Shown here in pieces: positions 1 through 10,295 of a stretch of 64,000 bases of DNA; position 1 is the stretch's first letter, and each line of letters opens with the position of its first letter. The notes under the pieces are model-generated. The model was not told where the DNA came from. It saw only the letters and a program-made list of their open reading frames with translations, and ran no database searches. Location: positions 186,001 through 250,000 of the forward strand of contig JAWKNZ010000004.1 of NCBI GenBank assembly GCA_041391425.1, in the 5' to 3' direction. Source of the stretch: JAWKNZ01 sp041391425 (GTDB lineage Bacteria; Bdellovibrionota_B; Oligoflexia; Oligoflexales; JAWKNZ01). The translations under genes and the position numbers were made by a program.

Positions 1-1
1 A

Positions 2-1318
2 GTGACATTTAAAAATGGTTTAAATAGTGTGGGGAAGGCAGGCGATGAGATCGTTTTTTTGACTGAAAATCTAACTAGTGGTATTTGCTACAGCTATATG
101 GGATCTTATGCGACTCTCTCATTAGATCAGGGTGCCCCGGGTACATCGGCTGAGCATATTTTTAAACATACGATTTTTAAAAATATAGGATTTGAGGTAA
201 ATGGGGGAGTTTTTCAAAGCAATCACTTTGATAATTCCCATTGCACAGAAGGCGCAACTGCTAAAATTTCAAAAAAATCTCTTGAGAGTTTAGTTATAGA
301 TGGAAATCAATTCACAAATTTTGATGAGGTGGCAAGGGTTCAAGAGGGTGATAATACTTCCATAACAAATAATACCGGTACGATTTTGACTGCTATGATT
401 CAGACAGGAACCGCCAAAAATACTGTCTTTACAAAAAATTCTTTTACCACTCTTCCTACGACATCGTCTCAGGAAGCTTTTATTCAGATCGAAAATGATA
501 ATTCTTATGTTTATGGTAAAGATAATTCTGTTGATGGCGAAAATAATTTCCTTTATGTGGGTGGCAGTGTTACTCAAAATCTAACTTTTGATGGTATTGT
601 GATAAATGGTTGTCTGAGCCCAGTGGTCCAAGATGGCTCAAATACGAGAATAATTACTATCAAAAATAGTATTATTAACTGCCAAAGCTTGCAGGATGGA
701 ATTACTACTTATACAGGAAATCCCAATACAACGTTTCGTTATGAGCATAATACCATTAATTTATCGAAAACGATGATTTATGCTTTTAGGCAGTATACAA
801 CTCCGACGAAGCTTGAAGTGGTTTCAAACGATATAAGTATTGATTGCGGCAATAATACGGGTGAATTTTGTGATTTAATCTATTTTCGCGGGGGTGATCC
901 CAACAGCTCAGGCTCTTCGCAGTGTCCAGTTAGCACAAAGGTTGATGCTACACTAACTGGTAATAATATTTCTTGCTTTGGAGATGATAATTCTGGTTGC
1001 CGAGGCTTTGTTTTACATGCAATGGAGCCTAATCAGGTTGGTACCTGTAATTTTAATGCAGGTGAAGCATCTATAAGTATGGATGGAAATTACTGGCGTC
1101 CAGATGGTGGATCAAAAACTATTGCTAATGGGTATGATATTGATAGCAATCGCGTTGTGGGGGACACTTTAGCTGTGACTCCTGATTCTAGTAATATAAA
1201 AATGTACGTTTTGATCGACGATCAGTCGACGACACTACAAACTGTTAATGTTCAAGCCAACTTCCTTCCTACCAGTATTTCGACGTCAGCAACTGTATTT
1301 GCTACCGGTGCGCCGTGA
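2..1318 (+). CDS. Surface-type protein with parallel beta-helix character (5' end cut by the window)
   Basis: The frame is open from the window edge, so the GTG at 2 is probably not the real start and the N-terminus is missing. The visible 438 residues are rich in Asn, Thr, Ser and Ile, with recurring short strands of the type N-x-I/F-x-x-N, as in right-handed parallel beta-helix proteins of the cell surface. Several Cys residues (for example around residues 280-310) could form disulfides outside the cytoplasm. No catalytic motif of a pectate lyase or glycosidase is evident. The gene ends 13 bp before the convergent hydrolase gene. Exported adhesin or surface repeat protein is an inference from composition only. 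Confidence 0.5.
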   Translation: MTFKNGLNSVGKAGDEIVFLTENLTSGICYSYMGSYATLSLDQGAPGTSAEHIFKHTIFKNIGFEVNGGVFQSNHFDNSHCTEGATAKISKKSLESLVIDGNQFTNFDEVARVQEGDNTSITNNTGTILTAMIQTGTAKNTVFTKNSFTTLPTTSSQEAFIQIENDNSYVYGKDNSVDGENNFLYVGGSVTQNLTFDGIVINGCLSPVVQDGSNTRIITIKNSIINCQSLQDGITTYTGNPNTTFRYEHNTINLSKTMIYAFRQYTTPTKLEVVSNDISIDCGNNTGEFCDLIYFRGGDPNSSGSSQCPVSTKVDATLTGNNISCFGDDNSGCRGFVLHAMEPNQVGTCNFNAGEASISMDGNYWRPDGGSKTIANGYDIDSNRVVGDTLAVTPDSSNIKMYVLIDDQSTTLQTVNVQANFLPTSISTSATVFATGAP

Positions 1319-1331
1319 ACATGTATAGAAA

Positions 1332-2459
1332 CTAACTATGGTCTAAAATAAACGAAAAAATATGCTCCATTACCGACCGGTGAACATTAGCTGATTTCAT
1401 ATCCCTTTCTAAGTATAGAGCATGGCGTGCTCCGGGAAACTCGAGTAAATGGCATTTGGGCTCATTGGATTGGGATAGCCTATTGATTAGCTGACAAAAC
1501 GGGCTTAAATAGCCAATGGACAAATATTCATCTTCAGTACCGTATAGCACCATAATGGGCGTCTTTGGTGCGATGGAGTATTCTTTGTTTTTTACTGCTT
1601 TCCTGAGTAGGGAGTAAAGCCAATTTTGTGCTTGACTTGTTTCTATGACCCATCCACATGTGGGCTCATGAAGTTGGACTTCCTGATGGTCTTTAAATAT
1701 ATTTTCTATTTTTAATTGCTCCTCTTTTGAAGAAGTGTGTGTAAAGGTATAGTCTTTAGGAAATTGCGCATTTTCTGGAGTATTCGGATTGGCCCAGCTT
1801 AACGGTTTGTTACATAACAATTTTGCAATATCAACCTTTATGGGCTGCCCAAGGTACGGAGAGCTAAGAATAACTCCCTTAAATGGAATTTGTTCAGGTA
1901 TGGTTTTAAAGAGGTAGGCGGCAGCAATCAGACCACCTGTGCTATGTCCATACAGATATAATGGGTCATTATCGTGAACATAGCCTTTACTCTTTATCAG
2001 AGTAGTAAACTGTTGAAGATCTTCGATATAGTTTTGAAAGTTACCTACATGGCCTTTGTATCTATTTTCTAGTAAGTGGGTAGATTGACCTTGCCCACGC
2101 ATATCAAATAGCAGGACTCTAATGCCTTTTTTTACAAGTTTATCTACAAAGCTTTCGTAATGGTACATAGATTCTCTACGCCCCTGATGTATGATTACAG
2201 TCGCAACAGGTGAAGCTTTTATTAGATCTTTTTGTTTTAGGGGGTTATATACTCTGTAGACTATATCTATATCTTTGGTTTTTTTTGTTTCAGGGTGTAC
2301 AAATGGGTTGGCACTTTTAAAAACTTCTTCGGTAAATGCGTTGTGCATGGAATCATAAGTCATAGGTTCAACCAGACCTTCCTTGATTTTGCTATTCGTT
2401 AAGGGGCGGCAGCTTAGACTAAGGTAAAAAATGGACAGTATTAACCGAGTATAGTTCAT
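1332..2459 (-). CDS. Alpha/beta hydrolase lipoprotein, monoacylglycerol-lipase-like (serine aminopeptidase S33 fold)
   Basis: This is a 375-residue protein. Residues 1-17 look like a lipoprotein signal ending at Cys17 (LSLSC), so it is probably anchored in the cell envelope. The catalytic triad is readable: the nucleophile elbow GHSTG places Ser173, Asp310 lies in YGTEDEY, and His346 in GARHALY. The stretch around residues 114-126 (RVLLFDMRGQGQS) is the standard strand before the elbow in lysophospholipase/monoacylglycerol lipase relatives. The substrate cannot be read from the sequence; a lipid or small ester is likely. The gene stands alone and converges on the beta-helix gene. Confidence 0.8.
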   Translation of the reverse strand: MNYTRLILSIFYLSLSCRPLTNSKIKEGLVEPMTYDSMHNAFTEEVFKSANPFVHPETKKTKDIDIVYRVYNPLKQKDLIKASPVATVIIHQGRRESMYHYESFVDKLVKKGIRVLLFDMRGQGQSTHLLENRYKGHVGNFQNYIEDLQQFTTLIKSKGYVHDNDPLYLYGHSTGGLIAAAYLFKTIPEQIPFKGVILSSPYLGQPIKVDIAKLLCNKPLSWANPNTPENAQFPKDYTFTHTSSKEEQLKIENIFKDHQEVQLHEPTCGWVIETSQAQNWLYSLLRKAVKNKEYSIAPKTPIMVLYGTEDEYLSIGYLSPFCQLINRLSQSNEPKCHLLEFPGARHALYLERDMKSANVHRSVMEHIFSFILDHS

Positions 2460-2980
2460 ATGAAATCACCAAATCGAAAAGATATTATGGCTTGTTTCGT
2501 TTATTATACCATCTAGGATCAAAATGAAAATATGATCAAATTTTTTATGGTGATTTTAGCATACTACCCTGCGTAAGTTAATCAATATTGGTATCTAGCT
2601 ATGGGAATCGAAACTGAGATCTTTACTATGGCAGTGTCTATAATAGGTTGTTAGTGTTTAAGAGCGAAGAAGCTTTTTACGACTCTAGACATCGAATAGG
2701 TTCAGTATAGAAAGGCTATACTTTGCAATATTTGAAGAGTGCTGGGATATTTTTAAGACAGGTAGAGTTATTCTGTATCTGGGAGCCAGGTTTTTGCGGG
2801 GCCTTCAAGATTTGTGTTTTTCAAAGGCCCTTCTGCTATACCTAGCTTACTGTTCTAAGTACGGCATCTATGAAATTAATATTGCAGAGAATTCTAAAAG
2901 TCTAAAGTGGGGTACATTTGACAGGTATATAAATTTGCGACGGTTTGATTTTTATGCGGTATAGGCTTTAAATCACAATT
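2460..2980. other. Intergenic region with no recognisable gene
   Basis: About 520 bp between the hydrolase start and the first repeat copy. No frame is open for long and I see no tRNA-like fold. It holds the promoter side of the hydrolase gene and otherwise non-coding or fully decayed sequence. Confidence 0.5.
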
Positions 2981-3194
2981 CACCAAAAAATCAGGGTAAA
3001 AATCTCTGCAACTCCCAGAACAGGAAAAACTCTAGTGTCTCAAATGGTTAGAGAGAGTAGCATCTAAACATTAATCCATTAATATCATTTGAAAAAATGA
3101 CAATAATACGAGTGTTTGGATGCAAGCCAGAAGTATTTAGCGCCTATGTAAGAACTGTAATCATTCAAAAATTTATAGAAAATTTTTTAGCAAA
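2981..3194 (-). repeat. MITE-like repeat, copy A (degenerate)
   Basis: Aligned to the reverse complement of 5354-5565, this stretch matches along its whole length with few gaps. Shared blocks include the end ACCAAAAAATCAGG, the segment AAAATCTCT.CAACTCC, the segment CAGAAGTA.TTA.CGCCTAT and TAATCATTCAAAAA (against CAATCATCTAAAAA). The far terminal repeat is decayed here. No reading frame is present. Together with copy B it brackets the HNH gene in inverted orientation. Confidence 0.75.
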
Positions 3195-3314
3195 GAATTA
3201 TCTGAGTTATCTTGGATATTTCTTCATGGAATAACCAAGAGTGAGTAGACGGTTTACTGCAAAAAAATTGCTGATATGCATATAGAAAGCAAGTTAAACA
3301 TAAGCTCGCTCATC

Positions 3315-4541
3315 CTAGGAATTGCTTGCAAAGCATCCAGCTAATTTATTAGCCAGAATTTTCTTAGCTATAAACTCATAACCAAATTCTTGCTTAGCTT
3401 TGTTAGAATTATGGGCTTTGCAAAGGACCTGCAAATTAGAGATTGCATGATTTCCACCTCTTGCATATGGAGCAATATGATCTATTTCAAGGCAAGTCTT
3501 TGCCAAACACCGTATCTCATTTACACCTACTTTTTCACATTGGTAACCAGCCCTCTCTAAAACCTGTGCTCGGATTTTTGCTGGGATATAACGAAGTTTT
3601 TCTCTTTGTTGTTCTTGCCCTTGCCCTTGTTCTCTTACTCCTTTATTTCTTGACACCTTTTCTTTGGGGCTGCTTTCGTCTGTTTTATTTTGCTCCTCTT
3701 TGGTTTTAGCTTTTTTGCCTTCATCTTTTTCTTGCTCTTTTTCTGCAAATTTTTTCTTTTGCAAACGAACTTTCCTTCTCTCTTCTTTTAATTGCGGGTC
3801 TTTTTGATGCAGAGCTAAATCAACCGACTCTTCTAAAATTTCAGCAAGATTAAGCTCCATATTGGCAACATTCATCACTTCAGCTAATCGCAACAATTTT
3901 TCTCTTAACTGTTTACCTGCCACAAAACGAAAGTTAAAAAACTGCTCTTCTAAATTGGCCTTAACTTGTACATTTTCTGAACTATCAGCTTTATCTCCTA
4001 CCTTGCTTTTTTCACCTATCGTGCTAGGTGCTAAACTAGGAGCAATAGAATTATTTTTACACAAATCTAAAGGAACCGACTTTTCTTTCTTTTTGCTACC
4101 TATAGGATAGATTCCCGAAGAAACAGGCCTTTCAGGTTTTAACTCCCCAACAATTAAGGCAACTTCCCTCACTTTTTTTCCAGCACAACGAGTCAAAAGC
4201 TCATCAACGTTATCATATGTTAGCACCGGACTAAGCTTTGCCGCTGAGGATAAGCTCAACCTACCAGACTCTAGCTCTTCTAAAATTTGTGGAAACCTTT
4301 GACAAACTTTAGCCACCTGCATACGTAAATAACTTGGCCCGTCTTCTAGCCCAAGCTCTTGCTGGCAGAAAGTAAAAATGCTGTTATATCCATAGTCAAG
4401 AAATCCGCAGCGGCTACGAAGCTCAGAAAGAAAGGCAATCAGAGCAACTTCAGACTTGCGCTCTTTATCACGCACCTTTTTACAATTTAAAACCAACGCT
4501 TCGGTCGTTAACTTTTTTAGTTGGGCTAATCTTTCTCTCAT
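3315..4541 (-). CDS. HNH endonuclease with an N-terminal helical domain (DUF222-type architecture)
   Basis: The chosen start is the ATG at 4541, because GAGGT lies 7 bp upstream; a start at 4595 would add 18 residues without a ribosome site. The product is 408 residues. The N-terminal 130 residues are helical (from MRERLAQLKK through the LSLSSAAKLSPVL segment), as in the multi-copy HNH proteins of Bdellovibrio relatives. A Lys/Glu-rich linker follows (residues about 245-320). The C-terminal HNH fold shows LEIDHIAPYARGGNH, then NLQVLC..HN, with Cys residues that could bind zinc (CEKVG...RCLAKTC). The catalytic His is in the IDHI motif. It is probably a DNA nuclease of a selfish or repair kind. 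It is flanked by inverted repeat copies, and + strand base use here is less G-rich than in its neighbours. Confidence 0.8.
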   Translation of the reverse strand: MRERLAQLKKLTTEALVLNCKKVRDKERKSEVALIAFLSELRSRCGFLDYGYNSIFTFCQQELGLEDGPSYLRMQVAKVCQRFPQILEELESGRLSLSSAAKLSPVLTYDNVDELLTRCAGKKVREVALIVGELKPERPVSSGIYPIGSKKKEKSVPLDLCKNNSIAPSLAPSTIGEKSKVGDKADSSENVQVKANLEEQFFNFRFVAGKQLREKLLRLAEVMNVANMELNLAEILEESVDLALHQKDPQLKEERRKVRLQKKKFAEKEQEKDEGKKAKTKEEQNKTDESSPKEKVSRNKGVREQGQGQEQQREKLRYIPAKIRAQVLERAGYQCEKVGVNEIRCLAKTCLEIDHIAPYARGGNHAISNLQVLCKAHNSNKAKQEFGYEFIAKKILANKLAGCFASNS

Positions 4542-5353
4542 AGCTTTTACCTCTGCTTCTATAGACTCAATCAGATAAAAAAGACTATAACACAAGGTTT
4601 TTACGCCCCTAAGGATTGCCTTTCGTAAGCGTTTTTATAATTTTTAAAATTAAAAAAGAATAAAGGAAGCAACACTAGTCAGCTAGCTCATATGAGTTTT
4701 ACAGATAGAAAATAAAGAAAGATATAACGCCCCGATTTACTAGCCTGCTAAAAGGTGTCAAGGAAAAAAGATCTAAAATCTATATTTTCTTTGATTTTCA
4801 CCCTATTTTTCACCAAGTTTTTAGAAACAAGAAGCCTAGGCCCTCGTTCGTACGAGCGTTTGACTGTTTTGATAGCAAACCCAAAAAAATTTTTAAATAG
4901 CAGTAGTAATTTTACTGTGGGGTGCTGTGGGAAAAGGTTGGAATCATTGTTAGAATGGAGCTTTTAATAAAAAATTTTCAGATGATTTCAATGTTTTTCC
5001 ATGGCAGTCCACAGCTCCCATAGTTTTGCATTACCACTGAAATATCGCTTTCGCATAAAAATATTGGGTTAGTAAAATACCTCTGCAATTCATTACCACG
5101 ACTTAGTTATGGGAGGCTGTGGATAGGCGTGGACAACTATTGATATCGTCCTGCAAATTTATGGGAACTTCTTTATTTATAGTGACGATACCAACAGTTG
5201 CCCACCCCTAACCACAAGCCAATGACTACTGCTTTTAAAATAAATTTTTAATTTCTTTGATCAGAAATATTTTGTTTGTTCTTAAAAATAAGCTCGTTCA
5301 TGCTAGAAAGGTAGTGTGGTTTTTATGATCTTGAAGATTGATTCTACACTATT
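4542..5353. other. Intergenic region with a palindrome, no convincing gene
   Basis: More than 800 bp without a supported gene. A 70-codon + frame at 4755 has no ribosome site and no recognisable protein character. The region contains an inverted repeat: TCCACAGCTCCCATA at 5008-5022 pairs with TATGGGAGGCTGTGGA at 5108-5123 (15 of 16 positions). A short direct repeat of the HNH gene's 3' flank (AAGCTCGTTCATGCTAG at about 5290 against AAGCTCGCTCATCCTAG at about 3302) lies just outside repeat copy B. Confidence 0.5.
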
Positions 5354-5565
5354 TACCAAAAAATCATGGTAAGTTTTTAGATGATTGCAGATCATATATA
5401 GGCGATAAGTACTTCTGATTTGTAAGCTAGCATTTGAATTGTTAGCTGTTTTTTAAATGATCTTGGTAATTTACTGCTTGTATGTTCATTGCTCTTCCCT
5501 TAGTGAGGCGCTAGGGTTCTTCCAGTTTTAGGAGTTGTAGAGATTTTTAACCTGATTTTTTGGTA
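5354..5565 (+). repeat. MITE-like repeat, copy B, with terminal inverted repeats
   Basis: Both ends carry the same inward-facing sequence: TACCAAAAAATCATGG at the left and, reverse-complemented, TACCAAAAAATCAGGT at the right. The flanks extend the symmetry with CACTAT-like blocks. It is about 212 bp long and non-coding, so it would need a transposase supplied in trans. It is the better preserved of the two copies in the window. Confidence 0.75.
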
Positions 5566-5811
5566 AAGAGCGTTAGATAGTGTGGTCGAATTTTATTGAA
5601 ATTAGGATGTATAATACTGATTATATGCTGAATTTCATTGTAACTATTTGAATATTAAATAGAAATTAAGAAAATCTCCGATTGTTTTAGGCAGAAAAAC
5701 TTGTACTAAAGTAGTCTAGTTAGCTATAAATATGGACTGCATATAACTTTTATAGTAAGTTTCTCTGATTGGACCATATAATTTCTCAATAATTTTAGTA
5801 ATATCAAGAAT

Positions 5812-8800
5812 ATGCTCGTGAAATATTACCGATTATTTTTACTTTGTTTGAGCTTGCAAAACTACTCAGTATTTGCTCAGGAATGCGCGGGGGTGGATTC
5901 ATATGCTATGAAGTTAAGTCAGGCTATTGATTTTGAATCTAGCGCCCAAGATGATTTGGAGAAACTATCACATGGTATAAGTATCCAAGATAAGAGCATT
6001 GATTTTCTTTTTCAGTTAATCTAGATGATGGAGATGCTGTTAGGAAAAGAAAGGAGACTCTCGAAACAAGGGTCAATAATAATGAATGGCCGCTTGAGCG
6101 ACCGCAGTCTATTCCTGCTAAATGTTTTGAGGATAAGGCTGATATTAAGCAATTAGAATTGAAGCTCTCCTCTTTGCTTTTAGAGAATGCGAAATATCGG
6201 TTAGTTTTTTTAGGGCTTTCAAAACTTAAGAGAGACGCAATTGTAAAACCGGACTTGCCTGCAAATGAATTTGAAGAAAAATCTAAAGAGCTTGAAGGTA
6301 AAATTACATCCGGTGAAAAATCAAAAGAAAAAATTGATGAAGCTAAACAGAAGGCCAATGTTGAGCTGAAAGAAGCTCAATCTGTTAACGATAAAAAGGT
6401 AGCTGAAACAAAGTTGGAGATAGAAAATTATCGATCATCACTTGCAGATGTATCGATTCGCTGGATTGAAGACCTTAAATTGGTGGTGGATAAATATCAG
6501 TCCATATCTACTAAGTTAGACGAAGTTGAAGGGCTTCTTGCCAGCCGCCAATCATTTAGTAAAGAAGATTATTCTATAATATATTCGAAAATTACATTGC
6601 AATGGCGGACTTTAATTGATGATGCCTACGTTGTCTATTACATGATCAAATCATCTTCTTCAGTGCAAAAGCCACCAGAGCTGGCAAATGATTTTTTAAA
6701 GAATATATCTGAACATGATAGTGAAATGCTACTGCGTTTAAGAAATCAGGCGTTAGAGGAAAGGCAGAACTTTTTAAATATTCAGATAAAAAAAATATAT
6801 GACCATTTTAATGATTTTTACTATCTCCTTGCGCGGTCATCTAAAGTTAGATCTGATGTTTTAAATGTTATTGAGATTCTTGATTTCAAAGATATTTATT
6901 ATGATGAAAACTATTTTAAAGATCTATCTAGAGAGTTTATAGCCATTCCTTTTCGTTTTTTTGGTATTTTTTATCAGAGATATCTTACAACTAAATCTTC
7001 TTTGGACCAGGGCTTTTGGGGGTTAGTGTCAGTCGTTAAAAATGTATTTTTGTTATTTTTGATTATCCTATTGCCCTTTGCTTCAAGATCAACAGCCATA
7101 AAGATTAGAAGATATTTAGATAGACGCCGAGTAAGTCTTTTAAAACGTCATCGGATGTCGGATAGAAAAATTTTGTCAATTGCACTGTTGTTGCAACGAG
7201 TGACGCCCTACCTCCCATGGCTATTATATGGAAGTATTTTAAGAGTATTTTACATACAAATTGAAGGTACCACTTTTGAAGACTTACAGATTATAGTGCC
7301 TGTTTTTGGTTATATAATTCTGTATAAAATTTTCAGACTTCTCGTTTCCGATTTATTTTATTCGATTCGAAATCTTGCCCACCATCCGACACAAAATACC
7401 CGTAATTTAGTAAATGTGACTTCTAAGACCATTGGATTTTACTTTCTATTTGCGTATATTTTAATTCATCTAACCGAACAAACGGTGGATAAGGGGTTGT
7501 TGTATCGGAATATTAGTGGTGTTCTTGAGTTGATGGGACTTATTTTGTGTGCTGTTGCTACTAATTGGTGGAAAGATAATTTGGCGCCGGCGATTAAGAC
7601 TGTTTCGCCGAATCGAGTTGGAAATTTCTTATCAGAAAAATGCCAAAGTAAATTTTCACTATTCTTCTGTTTACCTACCCTTGTCTTTATTTTATTGCAG
7701 CTCATAGCAGATAAGGCATGGAATTGGATTTCTGCTTTTGAGATAAGTAAGCGTTTTCTTGCCAAGGTCTTTAGAAGGAAAATTGAGTCTTTGGTAGGTA
7801 ATAATAAGGCTTCAGGTAGTGATAATTTACCTGTTACCTATACGCAACTCTTTTCTGGGAATGGCCTTGGAGACGCAAATTTTCTTGTGAGTGTGAATCA
7901 AAGTGCTTATAAAAGAATTAAATCTGAAATTGATGGTTGGCTGTCAGAAGATGAAGAAGATCAGTCTATAGCAATTTACGGTGAAAAAGGAATTGGAAAG
8001 ACAACTTTGTTGGATCAATTGAGTTTGCAGTTTAATCAATTGAATATCGTTAGAATAAGCATACCACCCAAAATATGGCAAAAGGATGCTCTTGCTAGTT
8101 TTTTTTCGGAGAGTTTTGGATTGGATAAGGGCGATAATTTTTTAAAAACTGTGCTTGGATTCAACAAAAAACTAGAAAAAAAGACATTAATCCTTGTAGA
8201 TGATGCTCATAATCTATTTTTAGGACAATATGGAGGGTTTGAAGCCCTTAATTCCTACATTGAGGCTGTAAACTTGAAGACAGATAAATTGTTTTGGTGC
8301 TCTGTTTTTAATGAATATGCTTGGGCTTATATAAAAGGTGTTTTGGGATCTTCCCAATACTTGCGAACAGAAATTTACTTAGGACAGTGGACTGATGAAG
8401 CAATTAAGGAGCTTATACTTAAACGCCATTTAACCTCTGAGTTTGCACTATCATATGACCAAATGATTTTAGCGTCTCGAACATCATCAGCTCCTTCTGA
8501 TGCTGCTGTTTATGCTGAAGAGCAATTTTTTAGGCTTTTGTGGGAGCAAGCAAATGGCAATCCCCGTGTTGCGTTATATCTATGGATAAATTGCTTAAGT
8601 CCCATGAGTTCACATACTTTTCGAGTCGGGCTGCCAGAGCGTCCTGAGGCAGAAGTGCTTTCTACTCTCAATGAAGATTGCTGGTTTGTATTGGCAGCAA
8701 TTGCGAAGCACGACAATATTACTAGAAAAGAGGCCGTAGCTGTGACTAATTTAGATTGGTCTCAGGTTGCTACTGCGATTAAACTTGGAATCGAAAATAA

Positions 8801-8903
8801 ATTGCTTCATAGAGATGGCAACCGTTATCGTTTACATTTTACCCATCAACATGATGTGCTTAGACAACTTAAGGTGAAAAACTTTATATATGGAATCAGC
8901 TAA
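5812..8903 (+). CDS. Exported membrane protein with a P-loop ATPase domain, MscK-like front half (one frameshift)
   Basis: The coding sequence starts at the ATG at 5812, with a signal peptide of about 23 residues (ending VFAQ), and runs to about 6002. It then continues in another frame from about 6003 to 8903, so one base was lost or gained in the T-rich run at 6002-6012. The rejoined product is about 1,030 residues. In order, it has a long coiled-coil region presumably in the periplasm, five or six hydrophobic segments between 7030 and 7740, and a cytoplasmic P-loop NTPase. The Walker A motif is GEKGIGKTT (codons near 7980) and the Walker B motif is LILVDDAH (near 8190). A C-terminal winged-helix-like segment follows. 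The layout recalls MscK/KefA, but the pore domain is replaced by an ATPase and the pore lies in the next gene, which overlaps by 14 bp. A function in ATP-controlled channel gating is inference. Confidence 0.65.
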
Positions 8904-9705
8904 TCCCGATAATTTATCTATAATCATGTCTATTTTGAGAGTTGATAGGCTTTTTGCTCTCGGTATGGGTATTGCTATTATTATTATTCTTGCAAAGTCA
9001 GTTCAGAAAGTTAGTGACAAACTTCAACATTCATATCCATCAAGGCGAGTTTTGTTTCTCCAAATTGCTACTATGATTAACTTTGCTCTTTATATTGGGG
9101 GGATTTCTCTTCTAATATATGCGGTTCTTAAACCTCCTAAAGAGGTTCTTCTGGCGGTTGGCGGTAGTGCGGCTGTGGCTATAGGCATTTCTTTAAAAGA
9201 TATAGTTGCTTCTGTAGTTGCCGGAGTTGTTCTCCTCTTCGATCGGCCTTTTCAGGTGGGAGATAGAGTTCGTTTTGGAGATACCTATGGTGAAATTGTT
9301 GGTATTGGCTTGCGAGCTGTTAAACTTGTGACTTTAGACGATAATCTGGTGACAATCCCCAATTCTCGATTTCTTACTGATGTCGTTGCAAGTGGCAATG
9401 CTGGAGCATTGGATATGATGGTTGTGATTGATTTTCATATTGCACCCAATACCAATCTTGAATTAGCTAGAAATATTGTTAAGGAGGTGGTGGCCACAAG
9501 TCGCTTTGTTTTTTTAAAAAAACCAATGACTGTACTTACTTCGGAAGTTGCTATAGCAGAAAGGTTGGCTATCAGACTGAGGGCAAAAGCCTATGTTTTG
9601 GATTGCCGTTTTGAGAAGGCCTTCGAAAGTGATGTTGTTGGCAGAGTTGCTAATATATTTAATGAGAAAAACATCAAGAGACCGAGCCGTAATGACTTGG
9701 ACTAG
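8890..9705 (+). CDS. Small-conductance mechanosensitive channel, MscS family
   Basis: This 271-residue protein is close in length to E. coli MscS. It has hydrophobic segments at about residues 20-37 and 58-82, then the pore helix TM3 (AVGGSAAVAIGISLKDIVAS), rich in Ala and Gly as in MscS. After it comes the conserved linker FDRPFQVGDRV, the beta-domain (GEIVGIGLR) and the VTIPNSRF motif. The start at 8890 overlaps the upstream ATPase gene by 14 bp, which implies translational coupling. An AAGGTG site lies 14 bp upstream, rather far. In the cell it should form a heptameric tension-gated pore in the inner membrane; a working link with the upstream ATPase is inferred from the overlap. Confidence 0.9.
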   Translation: MESANPDNLSIIMSILRVDRLFALGMGIAIIIILAKSVQKVSDKLQHSYPSRRVLFLQIATMINFALYIGGISLLIYAVLKPPKEVLLAVGGSAAVAIGISLKDIVASVVAGVVLLFDRPFQVGDRVRFGDTYGEIVGIGLRAVKLVTLDDNLVTIPNSRFLTDVVASGNAGALDMMVVIDFHIAPNTNLELARNIVKEVVATSRFVFLKKPMTVLTSEVAIAERLAIRLRAKAYVLDCRFEKAFESDVVGRVANIFNEKNIKRPSRNDLD

Positions 9706-9743
9706 CCCCCTGGATTTTCTTTGAAATTGTATACGAGAATTTT

Positions 9744-10295
9744 ATGATGACTTGTTTTAGCCGCACTTGGCTCATTATTTATTTTTCTATCTTCTTTTTT
9801 TATGGTTGCGCCACGGTGAATAATGAGCGTTACGATAAATTTTATATTATTGGTTCAGATTTTAATGATAAGAACGAAGATGGCTTGGGTGCAAGTGTAT
9901 GGCTAGATGGAAAACCTGTGGAGGTACGATCGAGCTGGTATCTTCCAAAGAGCGACAATGGATTAGGAACTTATTATGCCTACCATAACTCTGATCCGTT
10001 TCGTATGGCTTATGGAGTCAGCAAAATAAATATCAGACGTAGTGTTTTTGTTGATGGATTGATTGAAATTAGAAAACCTGGCTATAACATTCAAAAAATA
10101 AAGCTAGATAAGCATATTAAATCTTCTTACTGGTTTAATGTTTTAAATGGTGGGATTGGCTTTTTTGTCGATTTCTTTACCGGAAGAATGTGGGAATTTG
10201 AGCCAGCCGAGGTATCATTGAATCTGATCAAAGCCAAAGATCCTCTAGCTATAAACAAGAAAAAGGCTTCAGATGATATGAAGGAAGAAAAATGA
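9744..10295 (+). CDS. Lipoprotein of the channel operon, PEGA-like
   Basis: A 183-residue protein with a lipoprotein signal ending at FFYGC (Cys22). The body is beta-rich: residues 85-125 (INIRRSVFVDGLIEIRKPGY) resemble PEGA-type domains, in which a rigid sandwich displays an exported protein. A second hydrophobic stretch (WFNVLNGGIGFFVDFFTG) lies near residue 130-150, as in many lipoproteins that carry a 'tgdiidp'-type tail. It is 38 bp after the MscS gene and overlaps the next gene by 4 bp (ATGA), so it belongs to the same operon. The specific role is unknown. Confidence 0.65.
   Translation: MMTCFSRTWLIIYFSIFFFYGCATVNNERYDKFYIIGSDFNDKNEDGLGASVWLDGKPVEVRSSWYLPKSDNGLGTYYAYHNSDPFRMAYGVSKINIRRSVFVDGLIEIRKPGYNIQKIKLDKHIKSSYWFNVLNGGIGFFVDFFTGRMWEFEPAEVSLNLIKAKDPLAINKKKASDDMKEEK

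Noticed and set aside
3443..4110. Open frames on the + strand inside the HNH gene
   Set aside because: They are antisense to a well-supported coding sequence and have no start signals.
4755..4967. 70-codon open frame on the + strand
   Set aside because: No ribosome site, no recognisable protein features, and it lies in repeat-rich non-coding sequence.
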